Source: Takakia lepidozioides
Lineage: Eukaryota > Streptophyta > Takakiopsida > Takakiales > Takakiaceae
DNA length: 64,000 bases
Assembly (NCBI GenBank): GCA_030704615.1
Contig: CM060734.1
Span: 47,570,042 to 47,634,041 of the forward strand
Reading direction: 5' to 3'
Shown here: positions 13,337-24,028 of the stretch, piece after piece
How positions within the stretch are numbered: the first letter of the stretch is position 1
Layout of the letters: each line of letters opens with the position of its first letter
Notes under the pieces: model-generated
Database searches by the model: none
What the model saw: only the letters and a program-made list of their open reading frames with translations
What the model was told of the DNA's origin: nothing
Program-made: the position numbers and the translations under genes

Positions 13337-14779
13337 AATAGTCACTACGATTCATAGCAGTCTATGTGAGAGCAGGATGGGCGAGAGAGAGACGGATAGG
13401 TCCATCCCAGTGTCATGCTTGTCATGCTAACAAGCAAAATTAGGCTTGGAGAATAGACAAACGAACAGACCAACCAACAGATGGACAATGTAGATGACAA
13501 GATGCCACGGCATCTTTTAGGAGCCTGTTCACATATGTTAACCATTTTTTGGTACATGTTACCATTGTTGAAAAGGAAAAATGTAGAACTGCACATGAAG
13601 GCCATGTGCTTGGAAGCTCATTGTTTGGGTCCATCTGGGCATCTCAAGTGCTTTTTGAGACAGTCTATTTTGCTGATTGCAATCAATCACATGGACTTCT
13701 AGAAGCTCTTTCCACCCATCAAAATGTGCATTTTTGTATATTGATGAGTTGATGTATGTAAGACAATCATCTTCTGTTTATCTGAAACAATGTTTCTTTG
13801 ATGCCATTCCTTACGTCATTCAAGCTTGTTCCTTCCAAATTGGGCGTGGGGTCTATGACCACAAGGCTACGGCAAAGAACGTCTTGAGTACATTGTCATG
13901 TAATGAAGGACACTGGTATTTACATCAACATTGGATGGGAATACGTTGAAGTGCATGGATCTAGGCCCATGAGGGTCCAAAAGGTAGATGCTGTACTGTT
14001 TTAGACCACCTCACCATTCTCTCATCCTTCTCTTTCCTGCAGCTTCAGATGTTTCCTCAAATATTTAATTTAACTGGGCAGAAATCAGGTTTCTTAAGAA
14101 TCTATGAGACATGAGGGAGGGTGGGAGACTTTATAGCGAGCTTCACAAAAGATGGCATTTCCATATTGAGATTGATCTTTGACACTGTTTTTGAGGGAAC
14201 AAAGGCTGCAGCAGATCTTGCTTTGCACCATGGTTCACGCATGTTGGGTGTCTGGTGATCAACCATCGAGGGGCAATTGAGTTCCTGCGCCACCAGGTAC
14301 TTCAGATAATTCTCAAGTTGTTTTTGTCAAGAGCACTTTGTTGCTTTTTCACTGTCATGAGTAGCAGTGATCTCTTGTTTGTGTAAGGATATGGGTTGTT
14401 GCGCAGGTTTGGACGGGAGAGGAAACCAGTCTCCATGGAACATGCCTTCATTCGTTGGCTCAATAAAGAAGATTGACTTTGATGAAATGAGAGATCAAAA
14501 CACCATGGCTGTGGTAGAGTAACGGTGGACTGTTTCTGTCTGCACTGGGACTGGACACTTGACATCCAGCGAGTAGTCCTGCCTTAGGAATGCAAGGCCA
14601 ATAAACTCTTAAGCTCTAAGTTATCAATCATGATGCGAGTGCTTGCAAAAGGAAACAAATTGATTGTTTCAGTGAGAAGGTTTACTTGACATGCAAGAAA
14701 GTTGTGATAGAATCAATCAGCTCCAACTAGGTGGTTGTCTGAGCTGGTGTACAGTGCAATGACTTCTATGTTTCCCCAC
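13337..14779. other. Kinesin 3' flank, no gene seen
   Basis: Contains the presumed kinesin 3' UTR, the short LINE-A fragment and AT-rich non-coding sequence. An AATAAA occurs at about 14600. No reading frame here resembles a protein. Confidence 0.5.
13835..13910 (+). mobile_element. Short LINE-A 3' terminal fragment
   Basis: About 75 bp matching the last part of LINE-A (TTGGGCGTGGGGTCTATGAC, CACAAGGCTACGGCAAAGAA), downstream of the kinesin stop codon. It may lie in the 3' UTR. Confidence 0.65.
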
Positions 14780-15458
14780 TTGGAACAATTTGGGAAACCC
14801 ACCAAAGTAAGAGTCATAACATTCAGTCTGTACTTAATGAGATCTAACGTACATCTAGTAAAACAAATGGTCCTGCAAATGGCAGCTACAAGTTACAACT
14901 CAAATCCTCCAACCTATCAGAAAGTTGTATGAATACTGTGAAGGAGCAGCAGTCAAACTCGGTGCAAATGTGATAGGAAGGTAGCTGAGCTCGAGCCAGT
15001 GAGATGAGACTCGCCAATGGTATGTGTGATGCGCCGTTCCCTTTGAGTATCATTCTTCACGTCGTACCACAAGAGGTGTGTATTGGTAAGCCAACTGCCG
15101 TTGCCCAAAAAGCTTTGGAAAACAATTGGCAATGCACAGCAAAAGGTGACTACATCTGGATGCTAGAGAGGAGACTGGAGAGATGTGCAACGTGAAGAAT
15201 GATCTCAAGGGGAACGGGGCACATCATAGAGAACATTGGCTAGTCTTATCCATCTCACTGGCTGGAGCTCTGATACCTTCCCATCTGCTCCTTTACAATA
15301 TTCATACAACTTTCTGATCGTGTTCAAGGAAGATCTAAACTGTTACTTGTAGCTGCAATTTGTAGGACCATTTGTTTTTATAGATGTACGCTAGATCTCA
15401 ACAATTAGAGACTGAATGTTATGACTCTCAATTAGGTGGGTTTCCCAAATTGTTCAAG
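14780..15458. repeat. Long imperfect inverted repeat (arms about 280 bp, loop about 117 bp)
   Basis: The left arm (about 14780-15066) is the reverse complement of the right arm (about 15184-15458). Paired landmarks: GGAACAATTTGGGAAACCCA with the reverse complement at about 15440-15455; CAGAAAGTTGTATGAATA with its partner near 15300; AGCCAGTGAGATG with its partner near 15255; TCATTCTTCACGT with its partner near 15190. By eye the arms agree at most positions. A transcript would fold into a long hairpin. No transposase or clear target duplication is seen. Confidence 0.85.
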
Positions 15459-15594
15459 TAGAGTTTGCGACTATGGTAAAAATGGTACTTACGACTATAA
15501 ATGTAGTGAAATGGATAGTCGTAAATCCCAGTTTATGTTGTCTCTGTAAAAGGGGACGTGTTATGGTGTAGCCAGCACTTTGCTGTTTGCCTGA

Positions 15595-15725
15595 CTTTGG
15601 CCCACGTGGCACTTGGTGGCTGGGCATGTCAGTGGGTTCAACTCCCACTTGGGTCTATTCACTTTGCAAAGAACCCTCTCGTTTTGTATCTGGACATTAA
15701 AGAAACTTTATCTTTATTTTTTTAT
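15595..15725 (+). mobile_element. tRNA-derived SINE candidate
   Basis: Has an A-box-like stretch (GGCACTTGGTGGCTGGG) and a pol III B box (GGTTCAACTCCC, about 15638-15649). The 3' end GGACATTAAAGAAACTTTAT runs into a T/A-rich tail. The 3' end resembles the GGATGTCATAAAGTTCCTCT motif found in several introns of this window. Internal promoter boxes are seen; SINE identity is inferred. Confidence 0.6.
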
Positions 15726-15749
15726 TTTTATCTCTAGGGGTAAATTTAT

Positions 15750-17215
15750 ATGACCTTGCAAACAATATACACAACGTTGACCAAGATTTTAGGATTAAGG
15801 CATTTTTCTCTGCAACATTTAGTTGGACTTCAATCACAAATTTGGTGTGTTCCCAAATGTGGCCACGGAATATATCTGGTTAATAAAGGGATGAATTGGG
15901 GTTCAGCCAAAATTATCTATTTTTGCTATTTTTTTATTTAGAAAAGTTTGTAACGGGATGGTATGCAAATTTGGCAGTCTTGCCATAGTTGATATGGCTA
16001 CTTTGCTTTTAGCAAGGGTTTAACCATGTCAAGGAGACGGAAGAACCCTCAGAAACTAGAGGAACTAGAGGTGAGTTGTAGGGCAAAGCCTTTGGCAGAC
16101 GCAAAAGCAACTTTGCCTAGACCCCTCTTATTGGGGAGGCTATGGCGCAGAGCTCTTCCAGGCATGAGCATATTTCTGGTAAGAGTCTTCTTATACTTGG
16201 TTGTTGCTTTGTAGATAGTTAATGCTTGTATGTGTCTGTATAGTGTTGAATTGTTTGTTGTATGCATGTATGTGAAGCTAAAGCTATGTGTTTTTTGGCA
16301 GAGCTTCATCTCGAGGGATTCTCCCCATTGATGCCTCCATTGGGATCTCCGCAGTCTCCAACGAAGAAGGAGTTGTATGCCATGGTTATGGAGGTGAAGA
16401 CAAACCTCAAGGAATTTAAAGACCTCGCATGGGAGTGGAGCAAGAAGGACCTCATTGTGTGTGCAGCGGAAGTCTTGAAGTGGCGTCTCAATATGAGAGG
16501 AGAGGAGGACAGCGATGGGAAGCAATTCTTCCGAAACGATTTGCTTTTGCCCGTGGTGGTGAGTAATAAGCATTAAGGCATTACTATGTTACTACTCAAT
16601 TGTCACATTGATCTTGTATCAGTTACTTTCGATGACATAAGTGAAGGATATAAGTGTTTACTGGTATTTTCAGTTAAGTCATGTTATTAACTTTTGAACT
16701 TACCATTCAGGTAGGTTCCAAGGCCAAGGGCATGACTCTACAAGATTACCGGGACCTCTCTCATCACCGTATTAATTTGAGAATTTCACCAGCGCATTTT
16801 GACAATGTCGAGGCGCTTGAGTCTGCCGTGGCTCTGCACGGGCCGTCAGACTATTTCCTGACCTCCGGTTTTCTCTTCCAGACCAATGTGCGGTCATTGA
16901 CCACTTCAAGGACCTCAAGCAGGTTCTGCCTCACAGTTTCATTTAGAATGTAAAGATCTTCTTTTGTACGAAATAGATTTACACAGATGAGTTTGCTTGC
17001 TTGATAGATGATTTACAGTTATCTGAGAGCTCCTGCAGGCTTTCACTCATCCAAATGTACATAATTCTTCTTGATTAGTGTTTATCCTTCCCATTTTTGG
17101 AGAGCTGGATTGATTCGTCATATGGTCCTCTTAATAACCTCTTAAGCCAATTCTAAGGGCTTCAATTCCCCTTTTCTCAAAAAAAGAAAGAAAAGAAGAA
17201 ACCTTGGCATGAGGT
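15750..17215 (+). pseudogene. Unit U, left copy: unrecognised multi-exon gene, decayed
   Basis: Not a protein I recognise. Coding-like blocks: ATG at 16026 (MSRRRKNPQKLEELE...), an exon at about 16300-16560 (LMPPLGSPQSPTKKELYAMV.., LKEFKDL, AAEVLKW, NMRGEEDSDGKQFF) and an exon at about 16711-16950 (QDYRDLSHHRINLR, SPAHFDNVEALESA). An inverted copy lies at 31475-32910, including about 250 bp upstream of the ATG. Compared with that copy, this one is shifted in the last exon after about 16830 and near 16135, so it is not intact. The 3' end is AAGGGCTTCAATTCCCCTTT plus an A-rich tract at about 17155-17200, as in a retroposed sequence. Two copies with the same introns argue for duplication of genomic DNA rather than retroposition of mRNA. 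Confidence 0.6.
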
Positions 17216-17261
17216 GCCTATCAAGAGGTTATGCTTGTGAGCAAATGAGTCAAATTTATTT

Positions 17262-20155
17262 GCTCATGCCTGGAAGAGCTCTCTGCCATAGCTTCCCTAA
17301 CAAGAGCGGGGAATATTCAAAGTTGCATGATGACGTGAAAAGATATCTGCTCTGTTTTTTTAGAGTTGACAACAAAAAATCAACCATTAAATTGAACATG
17401 TGTTCATTAGAGCCAGTCCTTCAAAATTCTTCTCAGTCAATTTTATAATTCACTATTCTCTAGTACAAAATCTTGCATATAACTACAGCTGTAGTCTATT
17501 AAACTTGATATTTATACAAATATGGGAGCATCATTTCATTAATCCAAAAATATGATTTACTATTATTATTTTGTCATGGCATAATGTCGTCTGTTCATTT
17601 ATAACCTCACATATAACCTCTGTGCACTTTGTACATAATCGTCACTAGCCTCGTCTTACGGACACACTACAAAACACAACTGTGCACGAAATATCGTAAC
17701 ATTGTTCATCAACTCTAAATTCATTATCTCATTATCTTGTAAATTAGTTCTTTTCAATTGCTATATTATTTTTATATACTATATCTAATCTGACCAACCT
17801 CCATTAATATTACTCTTTATTATGATAAAATTCAAACCATCGTCATACAATTTATACTTTGTTTTCAACTCTAATTTGTTTTTACAATCCTAATATATAT
17901 CTAATTTATTATTTCAATAATAAAAATAGATGTATAATTCATATTACTCAACATTTGTAACATGTACATGATTACCATTATATTGTTGGAAACTGTTTAT
18001 TTGATTCGGTTGCTTATTTGTTGCATCATGCAGTATCGTCTAAAAATCTATGTCGTCAAAACATGACACGTTTTCTATAAACTTTACAACCGCCTACTGA
18101 TGAAGTAGTTGAAATTATTCAAATCCATTTTCCTTCGGAAGCTCTCTATGAACTACATGGTATTCGTACAATCGAAGAAGTTGTTCAAAAAATGTCCAAT
18201 AATGTTATTTATGGAGGTTTGGAAAGTGATAACGTGTCATTCTTTATTTAGCAAACTATTTACAAAGATCAATTCTATTATTGTCTCGAGTAAACAAAAG
18301 AGTAATTTTTATGTGGGTGATCAATTTATTTCTTATACCCCTCTCCAAACACGCTATCAAGAGTGGGCGCTTCGAACTAATTGTCTTAAAAACAACTCAT
18401 TGCAAAAATTGATTACTAAATCCAAACTTGTTGTATGGGCTATGATGTGATGTGAAGAATTACTAATTTGAAAAACTAGAGCAAACCGAGACGATTTGAT
18501 TTTGCGCGTGGTGGTGAGTATCTAATAAGCATTAAGACATTACTATCTTACTACTCAATTGTCTACATTGATCTTGTATCAGTTACTTTTGATGACATAA
18601 GTAAAGGATATAAGTGAATATCTCTAATTGTAATTCGTCGCATCACATCATAGCCCATACAACTTGTTTGGATTTAATAATCAATTTTTGTGAGTTATGT
18701 GTGTGTTTTTTGTTACAATATGATTATTTTAACGATACTATGTCATTCACATGTGTTCATGCTTATTCTTTCAGTTTTACATATTTTAGTCTCAATTTGG
18801 TAACTTCAGATATTTTGTCCCTAACTAGATAGTAGATTGTTGACAGCCATTGAAACGAGATGATTGTGATGTTGCATTGTTGTTGTTCAAAACAATGGGA
18901 TGTTATTGTCGACCCCCTTTTTTTGTTGGCATGTTGTGATTGCACAAAAGGTTTTATTGATTTGCAAATTTTGGAAAGTGAAAAAGATTGAGTATTTGAA
19001 ATCGATAATGAATTGGAAGTGCAATGAGTTGTTTTTAAGACAATGAGTTCCAAGTGCCCACTCTTGATAGCGTGTTTGGAGAGGGGTATAAGAACATAAA
19101 CATTACTCTTTTGTTTACTCGAGACAATAATAGAATTGATCTTTGTAAATAGTTTGCTAAATAAAGAATGACACGTTATCACTTTCCAAACCTCCATAAA
19201 TAACATTATTGGACATTTTTTGAACAACTTCTTCGATTGTACGAATACCATGTAGTTCATAAAGAGCTTCCGAAGGAAAATGGATCTGAATAATTTCAAC
19301 TACTTCATCAGTAGGTGGTTGTAAAGTTTATAGAAAACGTGTCATATTTTGACGACATAGATTTTTAGATGATACTGCATAATGCAACAAATAAGCAACC
19401 GAATCAAATAAACAGTTTCCAACAATATAATGGTAATCATGTACACGTTACAAATGTTGAGTCTGTAATATGAATTATACATCTATTTTTTTTATTGAAA
19501 TAATAAATTAGATATATATATTAGGATTGTAAAAACAAATTAGAGTTGAAAACAAAGTATAAATTGTATGACGATGGTTTGAATTTTATCATAATAAAGA
19601 GTAATATTAATGGAGGTTGGTCAGATTAGATATAGTCTATAAAAATAAAATAGTAATTGAAAAGAACTAATTTACAAGATAATGAGATTATGAATTTAGA
19701 GTTGATGAACAATGTTACGATATTTCATGCACAGTTGTGTTTTGTAGTGTGTCCGTAAGACGAGGCTAGTGACGATTATGTACAAAGTGCACATAGGTTA
19801 TATGTGAGGTTATAAATGAACAGACGACATTATGCCATGACAAAATAATAATAGTAAATCATATTTTTGGATTAATGAAATGATGCTCCCATATTTGTAT
19901 AAATATCATGTTTAATAGACTACAGCTGTAGTTATAAGCAAGATTTCGTACTAGAGAATAGTGAATTATAAAATTGACTGAGAAGAATTTTGAAGGACTG
20001 GTTCTAATGAACACAGGTTCAATTTAATGGTTGATTTTTTGTTGTCAACTCTAAAAAACAGAGCGGATATCTTTTCACGTCATCATGCAACTTTGAATAT
20101 TCCCCATCTTCTTAGGGAAGCTATGGCAAAGAGCTCTTTGAAGCATGAGCAAAGA
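17262..20155. repeat. Large inverted repeat, arms about 1.1-1.2 kb
   Basis: The left arm (about 17262-18460) and right arm (about 18990-20155) are reverse complements with few differences; for example CTACAGCTGTAGT occurs at about 17483 and 19921, and the CCGCCTACTGATGAAGTAGT block at about 18090 pairs with about 19300. A smaller nested inverted pair (about 18400-18475 with 18630-18695) closes the loop. The centre (18480-18620) is a piece of unit U intron/exon (CGTGGTGGTGAGT...AGCATTAAG), and the outer ends also carry a unit U exon piece (CATAGCTTCCCTAACAAGAG). A third, single copy of the arm lies at 34370-34960. Short frames in the arms (EIIQIHFPSEALYEL) look coding-like but carry stops. The function is unknown. 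Confidence 0.85.
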
Positions 20156-20184
20156 AGTTTGACTCCTTTGCCCAGAAGCATAAC

Positions 20185-20408
20185 GGTATCATTTTCTTTC
20201 TGCTTCTTCCTCCGAGAAAGAAGAAACTTTAGAAAATCCATTTTCTTTCTCCAATTCTAAAAATTCTATTACTACTGCAACAGCTTATGAATCTATAGGT
20301 CTTCTACCTCGCTCCATAACCCATACCTTATCCGGATTTCAGACAGAGTTGACGGGTCAATCAAGTTCATTAGTACTTCAAGAATTTCGAGTGGTTGATA
20401 GGCAGCGT
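20185..20408 (+). pseudogene. CemA/PxcA-like envelope-protein fragment
   Basis: One frame reads [18 protein letters not shown] followed by [16 protein letters not shown]. This matches the conserved PRS..F..EL......VL.EFR pattern that I associate with the CemA/PxcA chloroplast envelope proton-extrusion domain. Upstream residues ([15 protein letters not shown]) are low complexity. It could be plastid-derived DNA or a piece of a nuclear CemA-like gene. It ends at the left border of the 11-kb element. The match is from memory, so the identity is tentative. Confidence 0.45.
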
Positions 20409-20540
20409 AGCTACAATGTGAGCCCAGCCCCGTGAGCCTGGGAGCTGAGCTCATGTTGTAGCTGCAAAGCGTGAGCGGCACAAATCTGCTGGAGATTAAG
20501 GCCCTATAAGCGAGGATTGCAGGAAGAGGGCCTATTACCG
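20394..20540. repeat. Left target duplication and inverted terminal region of the 11-kb element
   Basis: GTTGATAGG (20394-20402), 15 bp, then GTGAGCC at 20418 and again at 20432, and GGGCCTATTACCG at 20528-20540. The inverted counterpart is at 31321-31467. Confidence 0.7.
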
Positions 20541-20914
20541 TGGATAAAACAAAAGGGGCCACAGTGCACCATGTCTGCAATGTCTGCACAAAAAGAGGAA
20601 TATGAACATATGGCAGATTTGAGGTCAGAATGATTGTCACACTTTATTTCAATTCACAGAAAGACGCTTACAATGAATGACATGTGCAATTGCTCTGGTT
20701 CCGTGAACAAAATGTATGTGTTTGTCCTACATGCAAAGACTTCACACGATAAGCTGGAAACTAGCATGGGAAATGGGCATGGCTTGTCTGTGTTCAAAGA
20801 TAATCTAGCGGAGCCTACGCGAGGTGTCCCGCTGCAGAAGAGTGATGACTTCTCCGTAGCCTAGTGTGGCTTGGTGAATGAATTGGTCTATCTTACCGTC
20901 TTAGCACATAATTA

Positions 20915-22760
20915 TAAGGTATATGTAATATTGATGCTTGCAGGGGACCCACTTCCCTCTCATGCCGAGAGCGCCCTCACGCATCGTTACAAAATCCGGA
21001 CAAGTGCACGTAGGGAAATTCCCCACAACAACCTGATATTCTTTGCCATGAAGAACTGAGCCAGGAGACAACACTGTGTAAATCCGTCCATACCCCGGGG
21101 CCGGGACTTTGGTGATATGAGTCACCCGAGCCTGCAGCCGATTCCATCTTGCAGTCGTGATTTGCACCCGAAGCGACACGACGCACTGTTTTTCCATCTC
21201 TTTTTGTTCGGTGGGAGTCGGCACCGGGTGGAGGCATTGCCGGAGCATGTGGCACATTAGTGCCCAGAGTGCATGAGGGCACCACCCGGGACCGTGCAAG
21301 ACGGAACCCTCCCTCCTCCAACATGCTTATCTCGGCTGATGACAGCGACGTCCCAAGTTTCACAGGCCAAATTGCGGGCGGAGGGGGCTTCATTATCACC
21401 GAAGGACGAACTGTTCCCTTGACGCATCGTGCCATATCATCTGGGCAGAACTAGAACTTCCACTCCTTTGACTCCCCACTGTGATAAGGTCGGAACAACC
21501 CTGTAAATGTTGGAGCTGGAGTCCCCCTGGAGCCTTTGCATATTTTTGATTTGCATTTCTTGAAAGAGGGGGTCCGAATTGCCATGCAAGCCACTCTAGA
21601 TCCTGGTGGGGTGCGTTCTATATGCCACTCACTGTCAATGCAATCAGATTCATGTCCTCCGACTGCATATCACAAATTACTATGGATAGCACACGTTGGT
21701 ACACTGGATCGTACACATGGCACGCCATGGTTGTCCAACAATTCACCCGTTTGCAGTGATCAAATATTACCCAACATTTCGCCAAATCTCCTCCAGGTTG
21801 CATTTGACGGACAATGCTCACACCACTGCCTTCGCCCACTGTGGACATCTTGAACAAATACACCTTGGACGAGCCCTGGCCAGGGAAGATACGGTTTTGA
21901 TGAATTCATATCGACTCCTCCGTTTGAGGTCCATAATGTTGTCCATGAATCTTGTACTGCCTGTGCCCATTCTGAGTGCATTCACCTGGTTTCGAATATT
22001 GGGAGAGCTCAACACGGAGAAATGGTCCATCACTGCATCAAGCGAATCTGCATCCAACATTGGTTGTGTCGCCATCAAACTCTGCTGGCACATGTAGAAC
22101 CCGCTGCACCCGAAGGGACTCCTAATCAACAAAACGCAGCTCGCTCTTGCGCCCAGGCACCCTTGCGAGGGCTTTCAATTTCGGAATGACACTCGTTATC
22201 TCTTGCAATTTGTCATCATCCAACAATGGAGTCTGGATTGGCGGAGGAATCTCAGAAACATCCTCCGAAGACGAGCCTGAAAGAGTCACGAATGTAGTGG
22301 ATGTGCTCACCTCCTGTTTCACATGCACTGTGCCCTTCTGCTGCACGACCGATGCTGCAGTGCCAGGGGTAACTATTGATCCTGCTGATTGTCTTCTCTC
22401 TTTTCCAAGGACCCTATATCTGCCTAGGAGGACTTTCCACTTCCTCCCACACTCGTCGACCAATGGTTTCTGCAAGTGCCCAGAATCCAAATTCCCATCC
22501 TCGTCATACACCTCTTTTTGAACAAGCAGAGAACCCAATTCCAGTGGGAACACTTTAACCAGCTCATCCTCATGAACAACTGCAAACCCATCCTCATCTG
22601 CAGTAGCAGTCAGTGGAAGAGTTCTTGCATTGGAATGAAATCGAGCGAGTCTGTCTCCCTCCTTGGACATGTTTTCCTAGACTGAACGAAAGTTGTGATC
22701 CACAAAGGGCCCCCCGAAGTGATAGCCCGTAATTTTCGAGAGGGGATCCACCTCAAATGA
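20915..22760 (-). pseudogene. SWIM zinc-finger transposase-like protein, decayed
   Basis: Read on the minus strand from about 22760 to 20915. Blocks in order: KITGYHFGGPFVDHNF (about 22740-22690), an open stretch 22670-22122 with VDECGRKWKVLLGRYRVLGK and an Asp/Ser-rich linker, then DADSLDAVMDHFSVLSSPN and DLKRRSRYEFIKTVSSL (22060-21900), then SSKVYLFKMSTVGEG and CWTTMACHVYDPVYQRVL, ICDMQSED (21880-21650). The end is a SWIM finger: CTCPDF, 16 residues, CKHQYYIY (about 21020-20935), the CxC...CxH pattern. SWIM fingers are common in Mutator-like and KDZ-type transposases. The blocks lie in different frames and the central catalytic region between about 21640 and 21440 is missing, so no complete transposase remains. 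It is divergently arranged with the methyltransferase gene. Confidence 0.65.
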
Positions 22761-24028
22761 ACTGAGGTGCATAAGGGTAGCACAGTCCCAATGACTGCAG
22801 GCGATGTATGCAACGGATTTTGGGGTTTACAAATTTGTGTAAGGATGACATGCATGGCGGAAGTCTGCACCCAACTCCGCAGTCAGCCACACTGAGAGAC
22901 ACCAACTGGAAAAACTGACTTCAATGACAAGAAGCCACAAGAAGCCGTATTGTGTTTGAATGAAAAGCAAACCCTGCACAAAATCTGAAGCCATCCATTA
23001 TGGGAAGACGACGACAGCTCCACGAGTCCAATTAACAGGAAATCCTGAATCAAATTTGTTGCACTATGCCAGAAGAGCACAGCACAAACACTGACACTCA
23101 GGAGGACACTCCGCACGAAGGTGCGCAACACATTACGATCGCCGACACCAAGCTTTATACGAAATCATTGTATTGCGCCGACATCGGCGAAATGTAAATC
23201 GCAGGATATGCAGTACAACATACGTGGATGCATATGTGAAGCATCACAATTATTGCCAATGTGCAAGTCTTGTTCAAAATTTGACTTGCAACAGTTTTTT
23301 ACGACACTTCTCAATTTCCATGAATGCAAAAAGCCATTCGTATACTGGCAGCCGGCGAAGTACATCTGACACATGCCACAACTTGACGGAACGGCAATTG
23401 AAGTGCCACCACTTAGTTTTTTGGGTGATTGAGAGGCGGAGAAATGGATGAATTCCGTTCGCACATAATGATGACATCCGCATCCAAATACGGGTAACAA
23501 TGTCCAAATTGTATTTTCGATACATGCCAAAGCAACTGTTGTTGCAAACGTCAAACTGGAGAGCTCTAGAGGCAGTGTGGGGAGCGTTTGTTTCCACGGG
23601 AGGAAGAAGAGAAGGAAGTTGTTGTACTTTACCAGCACTAGGGACAGGAAGAGAGCCAGAGATAGAATGAGATTGGAAAGAGTAGACGAAGAGGGAAAAG
23701 AGGAAGAAGAGGGCAATGAGGAAAGATTGGCGATGCAAGAGCAGGATTTTGAAGAGGAACAACAGCCCCCCATCCTGCCGAGAACGGGTGAGGAGGAGAT
23801 TGCATCCGAGGGAGAGACGGATGCCGAAGAGGATATTGATGCCAGCCTCATGAAGAAACAGATTGTGGAAAAGAGGATGGAGGAGATGCTCCACAACATG
23901 CTCGGCGTAGACAACAGTCCCAAGCGCAAAGGGTCTCCTGAGATTGGAGAGACATCCAACGCAACACAGAGAAAGGTACAAGTGTTGTTCACTATGACCT
24001 TTTATTTTGCTTCATGTTATGTTGGCAC

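Noticed and set aside
15004-15195. Small frame in the loop of the 14.8-15.5 kb hairpin
   Set aside because: Partly inside the inverted arm, no recognisable family and no sign of selection for coding.
18109-19299. Mirror-image frames in the two arms of the large palindrome
   Set aside because: Both are the same sequence read in opposite directions, the composition is AT-driven and the more protein-like phase contains stops; not annotated as genes.
23165-23992. Long minus-strand frame (275 codons) opposite the first methyltransferase exon
   Set aside because: Hydrophobic/Ser-rich shadow of the acidic plus-strand exon; no family resemblance and no splice logic.
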